DNA of 64,000 nt from Actinomycetes bacterium (GTDB taxonomy: Bacteria > Actinomycetota > Actinomycetes > Actinomycetales > Actinomycetaceae), in assembly GCA_023387755.1 (NCBI GenBank), contig JAEWHO010000030.1, positions 1 to 64,000 on the forward strand, written 5' to 3'. Below, one piece after another: positions 1 to 8,708 of the stretch. Position 1 is the first letter of the stretch; every line of letters begins with the position of its first letter. The position numbers and the translations under genes were made by a program. The notes beneath the pieces were generated by a model. That model saw only the letters and a program-made list of their open reading frames with translations. It did not search any database and had not been told where the DNA came from.

Positions 1-33
1 TGGAAGGAGACCCCTCAATTTCATGGAGTAGCC

Positions 34-234
34 ATGTTCACCCTTCGTCGCCTGGCGGCGGGGATGCTGGCTGCCGCACTCGTGTTACCCGTTGCCGCGG
101 ACGTAACGGTAGACTCAGCCACCGCAGTAGTCCTGCGGGACATATCGCTCCCTTCCGGGCCGCCAACTACGGTCGATATGGGATCTGCTCATCGGCAGGC
201 AGTATCGAAGCTTCACCGGTCACCACATCACTGA
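34..234 (+). CDS. Possible small secreted peptide or 5' remnant of a secreted protein gene
   Basis: A 66-codon reading frame with a GGAG sequence a few bases before its ATG. The first 22 or so residues look like a Sec signal peptide: two arginines, then a hydrophobic Ala/Leu/Val run ending in VAADV. The rest has no recognisable domain and the end overlaps the 3' end of the opposite-strand Lrp gene. It may be the leftover start of a once longer exported protein, or chance. Only the signal-like N-terminus and the ribosome site argue for it. Confidence 0.25.
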   Translation: MFTLRRLAAGMLAAALVLPVAADVTVDSATAVVLRDISLPSGPPTTVDMGSAHRQAVSKLHRSPHH

Positions 235-657
235 TCGTAAGAGAAGCGAGGTCTCTGATCGGGCAACGCCTTCTAGTTGCCGTAGTAGTGAGAGAACCTT
301 GTCTACATCGGGTAATGAGGCGACCGTCAGCTCGACGACGAGATCCCACTCTCCATTGGTGGAGTGTAGCCCGGTCACTTCTGGCATGCCGCGTAGGGCC
401 CGCACGACGCCGTCGAGCTTGCCGCCATTCAGCGCAATGTGGCAGATAGCTCGGATGGCTTGCGGATCAACATCGGAGGACGTACGCACGGTAAAACCCA
501 AAATCACCCCCTCAGCCGTGAGCCTATCGATCCGCTTAGTGACCGTAGTGCGGGTAACCCCAAGCCGCCGCGCTAACTGAGCTACCGTCGCGCGGCCGTC
601 AACACGCAGCTCCGAAAGTAGGCGCTTATCTAGGTCATCCACATTGTACATACGCAT
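220..657 (-). CDS. Lrp/AsnC family transcriptional regulator
   Basis: About 145 residues, usual for the family. An N-terminal winged helix-turn-helix (around residues 5-55, with LDKRLLSELRVDGR and VTRTTVTKRIDRL) is followed by an AsnC_trans_reg ligand-binding domain with the beta-alpha-beta pattern (CHIALNGG, TGLHSTNGEWDLVVE). Such proteins form octamers that respond to amino acids. It is divergent from an ornithine cyclodeaminase-like gene, so regulation of that gene by an amino acid such as ornithine, arginine or proline is a reasonable inference. The start is taken at the ATG at 657 with GGAG upstream; the ATG at 651 has TACAAT exactly six bases before it, so a leaderless start is equally possible. 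An earlier in-frame start at 699 lacks support. Confidence 0.88.
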   Translation of the reverse strand: MRMYNVDDLDKRLLSELRVDGRATVAQLARRLGVTRTTVTKRIDRLTAEGVILGFTVRTSSDVDPQAIRAICHIALNGGKLDGVVRALRGMPEVTGLHSTNGEWDLVVELTVASLPDVDKVLSLLRQLEGVARSETSLLLRSVMW

Positions 658-673
658 ATTGTACTCCGTGACT

Positions 674-701
674 GCACATTTTGTCTCAAAACAGCACATT
701 T
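674..701. promoter_or_regulatory. Divergent intergenic region with paired GCACATTT repeats
   Basis: Two direct copies of GCACATTT, at 674-681 and 694-701, start exactly 20 bp apart (about two helical turns) between the Lrp gene and the ornithine cyclodeaminase-like gene. Two sites on the same DNA face suit an oligomeric Lrp-type regulator. That this is its operator is inference. Confidence 0.35.
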
Positions 702-839
702 AACGCACACGATGACAATTGTGTCTATCACCCTCTTCCCCGTACTATCAATGGCGGTGGGGCAACTTCCGCTCCCACGCGGGTCTTTAACCGCGCTCCC
801 ACCTACCAATGTGCCCTCAGATCTGAAGGAGATTTAACG

Positions 840-1904
840 ATGAAGTTCGTGGACGTCGGCAATATGGTTCGGTGGATCAGCCAAGCAGGCCCCGCCCATA
901 TCATCAACGAAATGATCGCAGCGCTCGAAGAAGATTTTCGGCGCTGGACTTCTTTCGAGCGTCGTCCACGCATTGCTTCACACTCCACGGACGGCGTTAT
1001 CGAGTTGATGCCCACCTCTGACGGCGAAGTGTATGGCTTTAAATTCGTCAACGGGCACCCCTCCAATCCGCGGCGCGGCTACCAGACGGTAACCGCCTTC
1101 GGCGTATTGGCAGATGTACACAATGGCTACCCGCGCCTGCTCGCCGAGATGACCCTGCTGACGGCGCTGCGTACCGCCGCCGCATCCGGCCTGGCGACGA
1201 AATATCTGGCGAAGCCCGACGCTCACAACCTCGCTCTGATCGGTGCGGGCTCCCAGTCTGAGTTCCAGATTCTGGCCATGTATGCGGTACGCCCGATCCG
1301 CCAGGTTCGGGTCTTCGACGTCGACCCCGCGGCATCGCAGAAATTGCGACGTAATATGGCCCCCTTTGGTATTGATGTGCTGATCGAAGATTCGGCTCGG
1401 GCTGCCGTCGCTGACGCTGACATCATCACTACCTGTACCGCTGACAAGTGCAACGCCCACGTTCTGCGTTACGGAGACGTTCGCCCGGGCGTACATATCA
1501 ATGCTCTTGGCGGCGACTGCCCGGGCAAGACCGAGCTGGATGAGCAAATCCTAGACATGGGACCGGTCTTCGTAGAGCACACCGAACAAACCCGCATCGA
1601 GGGCGAGATTCAGCAAAAGGATGCCGATTACCCGGCTATCGAACTATGGCAGGTTATCACCGGTGAGGCCGTCGGTCGCACCTCGGCTGAACAGACCACC
1701 ATCTTTGACTCTGTCGGTTTCGCAATCGAAGATCATTCCGCATTGCGTTACCTCGACGCCGCCGTAGAGGGCACTGACTTTTACGAAGAGATCGACCTGA
1801 TCGCTGCACCGGCCGATCCCAAAGATCTATTCGGAATGCTCGACCATGACCGCGCTGCAGCAGCCGATGTACCGAGCATGGCCGATACGGTTGAGATGGC
1901 CTAA
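840..1904 (+). CDS. Ornithine cyclodeaminase family protein
   Basis: 354 residues of the ornithine cyclodeaminase / mu-crystallin family. Ornithine cyclodeaminase converts L-ornithine to L-proline and ammonia with NAD. Visible features: a substrate-side N-terminal part with RRGYQTVTAFGVLADV and the LLAEMTLLTALRTAAASGLATKYLA helix, then a Rossmann fold with the dinucleotide motif ALIGAGSQSEFQ, the ADADIITTCT strand and VHINALGGDCPGKTELD. The last includes the aspartate region used for deamination in true cyclodeaminases. The start at 840 is chosen because AAGGAG lies eight bases before it; the frame is open to 681 without a better signal. Family members also act on other amino or imino acids, so the substrate is not certain. 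Together with the divergent Lrp gene it looks like a small amino-acid catabolic unit. Confidence 0.9.
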   Translation: MKFVDVGNMVRWISQAGPAHIINEMIAALEEDFRRWTSFERRPRIASHSTDGVIELMPTSDGEVYGFKFVNGHPSNPRRGYQTVTAFGVLADVHNGYPRLLAEMTLLTALRTAAASGLATKYLAKPDAHNLALIGAGSQSEFQILAMYAVRPIRQVRVFDVDPAASQKLRRNMAPFGIDVLIEDSARAAVADADIITTCTADKCNAHVLRYGDVRPGVHINALGGDCPGKTELDEQILDMGPVFVEHTEQTRIEGEIQQKDADYPAIELWQVITGEAVGRTSAEQTTIFDSVGFAIEDHSALRYLDAAVEGTDFYEEIDLIAAPADPKDLFGMLDHDRAAAADVPSMADTVEMA

Positions 1905-1926
1905 CCTCTGCGATCGAACACGACAC

Positions 1927-1961
1927 AAAAAATTCCGCCCCGGACTGGGGCGGAATTTTTT
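1927..1961. terminator. Bidirectional rho-independent terminator
   Basis: Perfect inverted repeat (AATTCCGCCCC / GGGGCGGAATT, loop GGACT) flanked by A-run and T-run on the two sides. It ends the ornithine cyclodeaminase-like transcript on + and lies just after the tRNA-Thr gene on -. Confidence 0.9.
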
Positions 1962-1967
1962 GTCAGA

Positions 1968-2039
1968 GCCGCCTGTGGGAATCGAACCCACGACCTATTC
2001 ATTACGAGTGAATCGCTCTGCCGACTGAGCTAAGGCGGC
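1968..2039 (-). tRNA. tRNA-Thr (anticodon CGT)
   Basis: The minus strand folds into a full cloverleaf: 7-bp acceptor stem (GCCGCCT/AGGCGGC), D arm GCTC/GAGC, anticodon stem ATTCA/TGAAT with loop CTCGTAA giving anticodon CGT (codon ACG), and T arm GTGGG-TTCGATT-CCCAC. No CCA is encoded. The bidirectional terminator follows directly. Confidence 0.95.
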
Positions 2040-2160
2040 GTCGCTACCCGAAGGCAGCACCGATAGTCTATAGGTATCCTCGCGCGCCCGCCAAACTCGG
2101 AAAGGGAGCGTTACCTCACCCGCGACTCCTAAGCCGCAGCCCCGGTTGCGCCCGGCAAAG

Positions 2161-3702
2161 TCAGCTACAGGTTGCCCCCTCCTCCGGCACTGTGCCGTCA
2201 ATGAGGAACGCGTCGATCTTCTCGGCCACACAGCTATTGCTCGCCCGGTAAGCCGTATGCCCATTGCCCTCAAAGGTGAGCAAATGCCCGTTGTCCAGCT
2301 GCTGCGCCAGCGCCTGGGACCACTCATAAATGGTGGCGGGATCCCCGGTGGTTCCCACCACCACAATCGGGGCCGATCCGGTGGCCTTCAGCGGCCGCTG
2401 ATCATTAGCCCCGTGGCCAGGCCACCCGATACAGGACATCCCCTCCAAGCCAAGACTGCGCCCAAACGTGGGCGAGATTTTCTCAAATTCATCCATATCT
2501 GCCCGCACTTTCGCAAGCGGCTCTGGACTCTGATTATCGGCACACCCGATTGCCACAAAGGCTTCGTCACCATTGGATTTATAGGTGCCATCCGGATTAC
2601 GCTCCGCCCCCATATCCGCAAAACTCAGCAGCATGGAGCCGTCTTTATCCTTGATGGCCCCCCGCAATCCTTCCGCCAACATGAACCAGGAGTCCTCGCT
2701 ATACAGCGGCACAATAATCCCCATCATGCCGAGATCGTAGGTGAGCGGGCGCTGCGAATCGCTAGTGGGCATCGGGCTTATCTGCAGGCTTTTAAGCAGC
2801 TCCCGGACCTGCCCCACCCCGGCGTCAACATCACCAGTGAGCGGGCAACCCTTACCCGCCTGACAATCCTCCACGAAAGTGCGCAGGGCCTGTTCAAAAC
2901 CGCGCGCCTGGCCGCGCGCCAAGTCGATATTCGAGATGGTGGGGTCCAGTGCGCCGTCGAGCACAAATCGCCCCACACGCTGCGGAAACAGGTCCGCATA
3001 GGTGGCCCCCAGGAGGGTACCGTAAGAAAACCCAAGGTAATCGAGGGTGGATTTCCCGCCGACGACGGCACGCAGAATGTCCATATCGCGGGCAGCATTC
3101 TCGGTCCCGACGTAGTTCAGTAACTCCCCGGACTTCTGGATGCATTTCTGCGTATAGTCAGCCATGATCCGGTACGTCTCGGCTGCGCCTTCATCAGTGC
3201 TGGGATCGGCAGTTTTAGAACGGAACTCGTCCCGTTCGTGGTCCGACAGGCACTCGACCGCCGTCGACTGCCCCACCCCGCGCGGGTCGAAACCGGTCAC
3301 ACTGTAGGCGTCCATAAGTTTCCTTGTGAACATGAAAGCGGCTTGGTCCATCATGTCCACGCCGGAGCCGCCCGGGCCACCCGGGTTAATGAGCAGTATA
3401 GGCGCGTCAGCAGATTGGGCGCGTTTTTGCTTCACCCGCAAACTCAAGCTGGCACGCATGGGATCCTGGTAGTCCATCGGAACCCACACGTTCGCACACC
3501 ACATGGAGCCGCACTGTTCCCAGGAAACCTCCTGGGTGTAGTAGGCGTCCAAACCGGCGGGAATATCCTGGGTATCGGGGGTAACGACCGGTGGGGCGGC
3601 ACTCTGGGCGGACTCGTCGGCATCACGGGCGCTGGGGCCGCAGCCGGCCAGTGCCAACGCCATACTTATTAGTCCGGCAATCAGGATTCGCGCACGCTTC
3701 AT
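2161..3702 (-). CDS. Secreted alpha/beta-hydrolase lipoprotein (tripeptidyl-aminopeptidase-like)
   Basis: 513 residues. A lipoprotein signal ends in LALAGC with Cys21 as the lipidated residue, so the enzyme should be anchored outside the membrane. The body is an alpha/beta hydrolase of the actinobacterial SlpD/Tap type: oxyanion region NPGGPGGSG (near 106-114), DPRGVGQS (near 139), nucleophile Ser226 in GFSYG, and a C-terminal TAP-like domain with a late histidine (GNGHTAY). Related Streptomyces enzymes remove N-terminal tripeptides; peptidase activity here is inferred from the family. It is monocistronic between a tRNA gene and holB. A TACAGT box lies exactly six bases before the ATG, suggesting a leaderless mRNA. 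Confidence 0.88.
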   Translation of the reverse strand: MKRARILIAGLISMALALAGCGPSARDADESAQSAAPPVVTPDTQDIPAGLDAYYTQEVSWEQCGSMWCANVWVPMDYQDPMRASLSLRVKQKRAQSADAPILLINPGGPGGSGVDMMDQAAFMFTRKLMDAYSVTGFDPRGVGQSTAVECLSDHERDEFRSKTADPSTDEGAAETYRIMADYTQKCIQKSGELLNYVGTENAARDMDILRAVVGGKSTLDYLGFSYGTLLGATYADLFPQRVGRFVLDGALDPTISNIDLARGQARGFEQALRTFVEDCQAGKGCPLTGDVDAGVGQVRELLKSLQISPMPTSDSQRPLTYDLGMMGIIVPLYSEDSWFMLAEGLRGAIKDKDGSMLLSFADMGAERNPDGTYKSNGDEAFVAIGCADNQSPEPLAKVRADMDEFEKISPTFGRSLGLEGMSCIGWPGHGANDQRPLKATGSAPIVVVGTTGDPATIYEWSQALAQQLDNGHLLTFEGNGHTAYRASNSCVAEKIDAFLIDGTVPEEGATCS

Positions 3703-3708
3703 GGTTTA

Positions 3709-3714
3709 ACTGTA
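3709..3714 (-). promoter_or_regulatory. -10 box of a leaderless promoter (hydrolase gene)
   Basis: Minus-strand TACAGT, then six bases (TAAACC), then ATG at 3702. No Shine-Dalgarno sequence is present. One of nine genes here with TANNNT-N6-start. Confidence 0.6.
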
Positions 3715-3731
3715 AAGGTTTTCCGCCCGCA

Positions 3732-4874
3732 CTACCCCGCTTGGGGCCGGAGCGCGATCAGCATAGCCTCCATAGCCAGCAGAGGGGCTACATTCCCAGC
3801 CAGACGACGGCGCGCCACCGCAATCGCATCCATCCGAGCGACGGTAGCCGCCAGCGTGCTGTCTAATGCCAATTGCCGAATCTCACGCTCAACATCGGCG
3901 TTAATGAACGGCGTATCACCGCCCACCTGGGCGATGGCCACATCGCGATACAAGGAGAGAAGATCAACGAGGATGCGGTCGAGCATATCGCGCTCATAAC
4001 GGGTGGCGCGGCGTTTTTGGTCCTCTTCCAGCTGCCGCACGCGGGCGCGCACACTGGGTGGCAGGCGGGTGCCACCGTCCTCAACGCCGAGGTCTCGCAG
4101 GAGCTTTTCCCGTTCCTGCTGGTTGCGCTCCTCATTGGCCTGCTGCGCATTTTCCCGCGCTGCTTCCACGAGTGCATTAGCATCACGTACCGCATCAGCC
4201 ACAGACCTGACCTGTAGCGGCAGGCGCACTACGCGCTCACGCCACTGCCGGGCCTGGGGATTGCGCGCTAGCCGCCGGGCCATCCCCACATGGCATTGCG
4301 CCGCCTGGGCGGCGGCTCGCGCCGTCGCCTCATCAATCCCGTCCTCCTCCACGAGCAGCCGCACCACATCCTCCAGGGGCGGGATCCGCAAACCCACGTG
4401 ACGGCACCGGGAACGAATGGTGGTAATAACGTCATCCGGGGAGGGGGCGCACAGCAGCCAGACGGTACGCTCCGGGGGTTCCTCAATGGATTTCAGCAGC
4501 ACATTGGAGGTGCGTTCCACCATGCGGTCGGCGTCCTCCATAACGATCACACGCCAACGCCCATGTGCCGGCGCTCGCTGCGCCACCCCTACGAGGTCAC
4601 GCACTTCCTCCATGGAAATAATGACTTTTTCGGTGGTAATCCGGGTGACGTCCGGGTGGGAGCCCGCGAGCGCGCTACGGCATTGCTGGCAGGTTCCACA
4701 CCCGCCCTGGTCACATTGCAGCGCTGCCGCGAACGCCAATGCGGCCACTGACCGCCCCGATCCGGGCGGGCCGGTAAATAGCCACGCATGGGTCATGGCC
4801 CCGGGCTCGCTAAGGGCGTGGCGTAGCTGCCCGACCACTTTCTCTTGGCCGATCAGCGCATCAAAAACGCTCAT
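3732..4874 (-). CDS. holB: DNA polymerase III delta' subunit
   Basis: 380 residues. The clamp-loader delta' subunit helps open and load the beta sliding clamp. The N-terminal AAA+ fold has a degenerate P-loop (GPPGSGRSVAA, near 35-45), a zinc-finger cysteine cluster (CDQGGCGTCQQC), VIMEDADRM at the Walker B position and the SRC motif (TIRSRCRHVGL) that contacts ATP in the neighbouring subunit. A charged, coiled-coil-like segment (residues about 215-285) precedes the C-terminal collar domain. GGAGG lies six bases before the ATG. It is the last gene of topA-tmk-holB, 61 bp after tmk, the usual actinobacterial neighbourhood. Confidence 0.93.
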   Translation of the reverse strand: MSVFDALIGQEKVVGQLRHALSEPGAMTHAWLFTGPPGSGRSVAALAFAAALQCDQGGCGTCQQCRSALAGSHPDVTRITTEKVIISMEEVRDLVGVAQRAPAHGRWRVIVMEDADRMVERTSNVLLKSIEEPPERTVWLLCAPSPDDVITTIRSRCRHVGLRIPPLEDVVRLLVEEDGIDEATARAAAQAAQCHVGMARRLARNPQARQWRERVVRLPLQVRSVADAVRDANALVEAARENAQQANEERNQQEREKLLRDLGVEDGGTRLPPSVRARVRQLEEDQKRRATRYERDMLDRILVDLLSLYRDVAIAQVGGDTPFINADVEREIRQLALDSTLAATVARMDAIAVARRRLAGNVAPLLAMEAMLIALRPQAG

Positions 4875-4935
4875 ACGCCCTCCGCTTCTTCCTGGCTACG
4901 CCGTTGCTCGCTGGTGGCTACCCTACTTTTCCCGC

Positions 4936-5604
4936 CTACGCCTTACCGCGCTCCGGGGCGCACAGTTGCGGCAGTCGCTCCCGCAGCACGGCCTGGATTT
5001 GCGCGGTCACCTCGTCAACCGATCGGCTAGCGTCAATAATCGCAAAACGTTCCGGCTCCACCCGGGCCGCTTGCAGATAATTCGCCCGCACTCGTTCGTG
5101 GAATGCGGCCGGTTCCCGCTCTAGGCGGTCCGGCTCCCCGGTTTGGCGGGCCGCGCCGATGCGTGGATCCAGATCAAAGAGCAGCGTGAGGTCGGGCAGC
5201 AGCCCGCCGGTGGCCCACAGGGAGAGGTCCCTAATCTCAGCCGTCCCCAGTTGCCGAGCCGCGCCCTGGTAGGCCACGGAAGAGTCCAAGTACCGATCAC
5301 AGACGACGACGGCGCCTCGCGCCAAGGCTGGCGCGACTACACGCTGCACATGCTCAGCGCGATCAGCGGCATACAGGAGCGCTTCGGTACGGGCGTGGAT
5401 ATCTCCGGAATGCTGGATCAGCCGGCGCAGTTCCTGCCCGAGCTCCCCCTCCCCCGGTTCGAAGGTCGTCACGACCTCACGCCCGCCTGCCTCCAGGAAG
5501 GTTTTCAGTCGGGCAATCTGAGTGCTCTTACCGGCCCCGTCGCCACCTTCACAGGTGATGAAGACGCCGCCTTCTAGGGTTGGTGTCGCTCGGGAGGTGT
5601 CCAC
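4936..5604 (-). CDS. tmk: Thymidylate kinase
   Basis: 222 residues; phosphorylates dTMP to dTDP with ATP in dTTP synthesis. Key motifs are the P-loop EGGDGAGKST (near 18-27), the FEPGEGELGQELRRL segment, and the DRYLDSSVAYQGAAR motif with the DR(Y/H) signature and thymidine-contact residues. Translation starts at a GTG whose G is shared with the topA stop codon (TAGTG), so the two genes are translationally coupled. holB follows after 61 bp, a pairing seen widely because both serve chromosome replication. Confidence 0.95.
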   Translation of the reverse strand: MDTSRATPTLEGGVFITCEGGDGAGKSTQIARLKTFLEAGGREVVTTFEPGEGELGQELRRLIQHSGDIHARTEALLYAADRAEHVQRVVAPALARGAVVVCDRYLDSSVAYQGAARQLGTAEIRDLSLWATGGLLPDLTLLFDLDPRIGAARQTGEPDRLEREPAAFHERVRANYLQAARVEPERFAIIDASRSVDEVTAQIQAVLRERLPQLCAPERGKA

Positions 5605-8405
5605 TATTCGTCGCCGTCCGTCGCGCTCTTCTTGGTGGCCGTCTTCTTGGCAGCCGTTTTCTTAGCAGTGGACGTTTTCGCGGCGGTTGTCTTGGCGGCT
5701 GCGGTCTTCGCCGTCGTCTTTTTCGCCGTCGTCTTCGTGGCCGTCTTCTTGGCGGTGGTCTTCTTGGCTGCCGTCTTCCGCTTGGCCGCCGTCTTTCGCT
5801 TGGCCGGGCCCTTTGCACGCTTGTCAGCGAGGAGTTCATAGGCCCGCTCAGCGGTGATCCCGTCCACGGATTCGCTGCGCGGCACGGTGACGTTGGTGGT
5901 GCCATCGGTGATATATGGCCCGAATCGGCCGTCCTTAATAACCACCGGTTTCTCGCTAGCCGGGTCGGTCCCAAGTTCCCGCAGCGGAGGTTTAGCAGTT
6001 TGGCCGCGCCGCATCTTCGGCTGGGCATAGATCTGGAGGGCTTCTTCCTCGGTGATCGTGAAGATCTGTTCCTCGCTGCTCAGGGAGCGTGAATCCGTGC
6101 CCTTCTTCAGATACGGCCCGTACCGGCCGTTTTGCGCGGTGATCTCGTTGCCCTCTGCATCCTTGCCAACTACGCGTGGCAGGCTGAGTAGCTGCAAAGC
6201 CGTATCGAGATCAACGGTTGCCAGGTTCATCGACTTAAACAGTGAGGCCGTGCGCGGCTTGGGTTTGCGTTTCGGTTTTTCTTCCGGCTCCGGCAGCACC
6301 TCGGTCACGTAGGGCCCAAAACGCCCATTCTTGGCCACAATCGTGTGACCGCTCTCGGGATCGACGCCGAGCTCACGCCCATCATCCGCGCTGGCTTCCA
6401 GCAGTTCCCGAGCCTTTTCTACCGTCAGCTCATCGGGGGCGATATCGTCCGGTACGGAGGCGCGCTTCGGCTCCTCTTTACCGTCCCCATCAACTTCCAG
6501 GTAGGGGCCGTACCGCCCCACTCGCAGGGTGATGCCGGGGGCGATATCTACCGAGTTGATAGCGCGCGCGTCAATATCCCCTAGGCCTTCGACCTGGCCT
6601 TGCAGGCCATCACCGGCTGCCTGCGGCCCAAAGTAGAAATCGGTCAACCACTGCACGCGGTCGCGTTCACCGGCGGCAATTTGGTCTAGGTCCGATTCCA
6701 TTTCCGCGGTGAAATCGTAGTCCACCAGTCGGGGCAGGTTTTCTTCCAATAACCGCACGACGGCGAAAGCCAGCCAGGTGGGGATCAGGGCTTGCCCGCG
6801 CCGCACCACATAGCCGCGATCAGCGATCACACTCATGGTGGCGGCATAGGTGGAAGGCCGCCCGATCCCGCGTTCTTCCAGTGCTCGCACCAGGGAGGCT
6901 TCAGTGTAGCGCGGTGGCGGGGTGGTGGAGTGGCCATCTGCGGACGCATCCGCCACCGTCACCGTTTGCCCCTCACTAAGGGTAGGCAGACGGCCGGAGT
7001 CGGCGTCGTCGCGCTCATGCCGGCCGGCGTCGCGGCCTTCTTCATAGACGGCCAGGAAGCCGCGGTGGGTGATGACCGTGCCGGAGGCGGAAAACTCGAG
7101 CTCCTGCCCGGAGGCCGCTACCTGCAGGCGCACGCTGGCGGTTTGCCCGAGCGCATCAGTCATCTGGGAGGCGAGGGTGCGCCGCCAGATGAGGTCATAG
7201 AGTTTCAGCTGGCTCGTCGATAGTTCTCCGGCCACCTGATCTGGGGAGCGGAAGGTGGAGCCGGCCGGGCGGATAGCCTCGTGCGCCTCCTGGGCACCTT
7301 TGGCTTTCTTCTGGTAGATCCGGGGTTTATCGGCCACATTCTTAGCGCCGAACAGTTCTTGGGCCTGCTTGCGGGCGGCCGCAATCGCCTGCCCGGACAG
7401 CGCCGAGGAGTCGGTACGCATATAGGTGATGTAACCGTTTTCGTACAGCGACTGGGCGGTGCGCATCGTCTCGCGTGCGCTCATCCGTAGTTTGCGGGAG
7501 GCCTCCTGTTGCAGAGTGGAGGTGGTGAAGGGCGCGGCCGGACGGCGCTTGTACGGTTTCGTCTCCACCGCTGCCACTCGTGCCTGCTCCTGCGCGGCAG
7601 ACAGCGCCTGCGCAATCGCGAGGGCACCGGCTTCATCTAGGACCCGGACTCCGGCCTTGGTTGCCTTGGCGCTGAGGGCGCCGTCGTCACCGAAATCCCG
7701 ACCTACGGCCAGGCGGACGCCGTCAATACTGGTGAGCCGCGCAGTAAAGTCGGGGTCGTCACTACCGGCGGTGAAGGTGGCCGTTAAGTCCCAGTAGTCG
7801 GCGGCGGTGAACGCCATCCGTTCACGTTCACGCTCCACTACCAGTCGGGTGGCGACCGATTGGACGCGCCCGGCGGAGATACCCGCCTTCACCTTGCGCC
7901 ACAGCAGGGGGGAGACTTCGTAGCCGACGAGGCGGTCTAGAATCCGGCGGGTTTCTTGGGCGTCAACCAGGCGGAGGTCCACATCCCGCGTAGCAGCCTT
8001 GGCAGCCTCGATGGCCTCCGGGGTGATCTCATGAAAGACCATCCGTTTAACCGGGACCTTCGGTTTGAGCACCTCCAGTAGATGCCAGGCAATGGCCTCC
8101 CCTTCGCGGTCCTCATCAGTGGCCAGGATGAGTTCATCGGCGTCCTTTAACTTGCGCCGCAGCTCGGTGACCTTCTTTTTCTTATCGGCGTGCACCACAT
8201 AGTAGGGGTCGAAGCCATTATCGACGTCGACGGCGAAACGACCGTAGGACCCCTTCTTCATATCCGCCGGAAGCTCGGATGGTTGGGGTAGGTCCCGAAT
8301 GTGTCCCACCGATGCTTCCACCACGTAGTCGCTGCCCAAATACTGGCCGATCGTGCGCGCTTTCGCGGGCGATTCGACGATCACGAGTGAACGGGTCTGT
8401 GACAC
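5604..8405 (-). CDS. topA: DNA topoisomerase I
   Basis: 933 residues; the type IA enzyme that relaxes negative supercoils. The Toprim domain opens the protein (VESPAKA with catalytic Glu11; TDEDREGE with the acidic triad around 97-99), and the active-site tyrosine is Tyr328 in YITYMRTDSS. Beyond about residue 600 there are several TopA C-terminal repeats recognised by GRYGPY/GRFGPY, as in mycobacterial TopA, instead of the zinc fingers of the E. coli enzyme. The last 70 or so residues are a low-complexity Lys/Ala/Thr tail (KKTAAKK-type), typical of actinobacteria and linked to processive DNA binding. The GTG start is preceded by AAGGA. It heads topA-tmk-holB. Confidence 0.97.
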   Translation of the reverse strand: MSQTRSLVIVESPAKARTIGQYLGSDYVVEASVGHIRDLPQPSELPADMKKGSYGRFAVDVDNGFDPYYVVHADKKKKVTELRRKLKDADELILATDEDREGEAIAWHLLEVLKPKVPVKRMVFHEITPEAIEAAKAATRDVDLRLVDAQETRRILDRLVGYEVSPLLWRKVKAGISAGRVQSVATRLVVERERERMAFTAADYWDLTATFTAGSDDPDFTARLTSIDGVRLAVGRDFGDDGALSAKATKAGVRVLDEAGALAIAQALSAAQEQARVAAVETKPYKRRPAAPFTTSTLQQEASRKLRMSARETMRTAQSLYENGYITYMRTDSSALSGQAIAAARKQAQELFGAKNVADKPRIYQKKAKGAQEAHEAIRPAGSTFRSPDQVAGELSTSQLKLYDLIWRRTLASQMTDALGQTASVRLQVAASGQELEFSASGTVITHRGFLAVYEEGRDAGRHERDDADSGRLPTLSEGQTVTVADASADGHSTTPPPRYTEASLVRALEERGIGRPSTYAATMSVIADRGYVVRRGQALIPTWLAFAVVRLLEENLPRLVDYDFTAEMESDLDQIAAGERDRVQWLTDFYFGPQAAGDGLQGQVEGLGDIDARAINSVDIAPGITLRVGRYGPYLEVDGDGKEEPKRASVPDDIAPDELTVEKARELLEASADDGRELGVDPESGHTIVAKNGRFGPYVTEVLPEPEEKPKRKPKPRTASLFKSMNLATVDLDTALQLLSLPRVVGKDAEGNEITAQNGRYGPYLKKGTDSRSLSSEEQIFTITEEEALQIYAQPKMRRGQTAKPPLRELGTDPASEKPVVIKDGRFGPYITDGTTNVTVPRSESVDGITAERAYELLADKRAKGPAKRKTAAKRKTAAKKTTAKKTATKTTAKKTTAKTAAAKTTAAKTSTAKKTAAKKTATKKSATDGDE

Positions 8406-8588
8406 GGGGCTTCCTTAGGTACGTCAATTGTGTGGTGGAACCAGCGGTTCCTACGCCTGGGCGAGAATACGCCCACCCAGCCATATTAAGAGTAGTGCCA
8501 GAATACGCGCTGTTTCGCAAAACGAAACGCGCCGATCCACCGCTACTACCGCATACCCTACACACCCCCACGGCCCTCCTCACCCTCT

Positions 8589-8610
8589 TTATTCACAGGG
8601 TTTATTCACA
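8589..8610 (+). promoter_or_regulatory. Two tandem DnaA-box-like sites
   Basis: TTATTCACA occurs at 8589-8597 and 8602-8610, 13 bp apart in the same orientation. Both fit the classical TTWTNCACA DnaA-box consensus. A near-match TTATCCACC lies at 8772-8780 and an inverted near-match (TGTGGACAG) at 8646-8654. They may titrate DnaA or couple topA expression to replication; there is no sign of an origin (no dnaA, dnaN or AT-rich unwinding element). Confidence 0.45.
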
Positions 8611-8680
8611 ACCGTGTGCACAGGAACGGCTTTATGCCCCTCCCTTTGTGGACAGTTCCGAAACGCTCCGATTAGACGCA

Positions 8681-8708
8681 CGTTTTCCGCATGATTTCGC
8701 GGAAAACG
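8681..8708. repeat. Palindrome with conserved loop, copy A
   Basis: Perfect 10-bp inverted repeat (CGTTTTCCGC / GCGGAAAACG) around the loop ATGATTTC. The core and most of the loop recur at 33689-33734. No T-run follows on either strand, so it is not a classical terminator, although both copies lie downstream of a minus-strand gene. Confidence 0.7.

Noticed and set aside
2146..3123. 325-codon plus-strand frame opposite the hydrolase lipoprotein
   Set aside because: Shadow frame without start signal or homology.
5604..5820. Lys/Ala/Thr repeats in the topA 3' end as a separate element
   Set aside because: They are the ordinary low-complexity basic tail of actinobacterial TopA, in frame to the stop codon.
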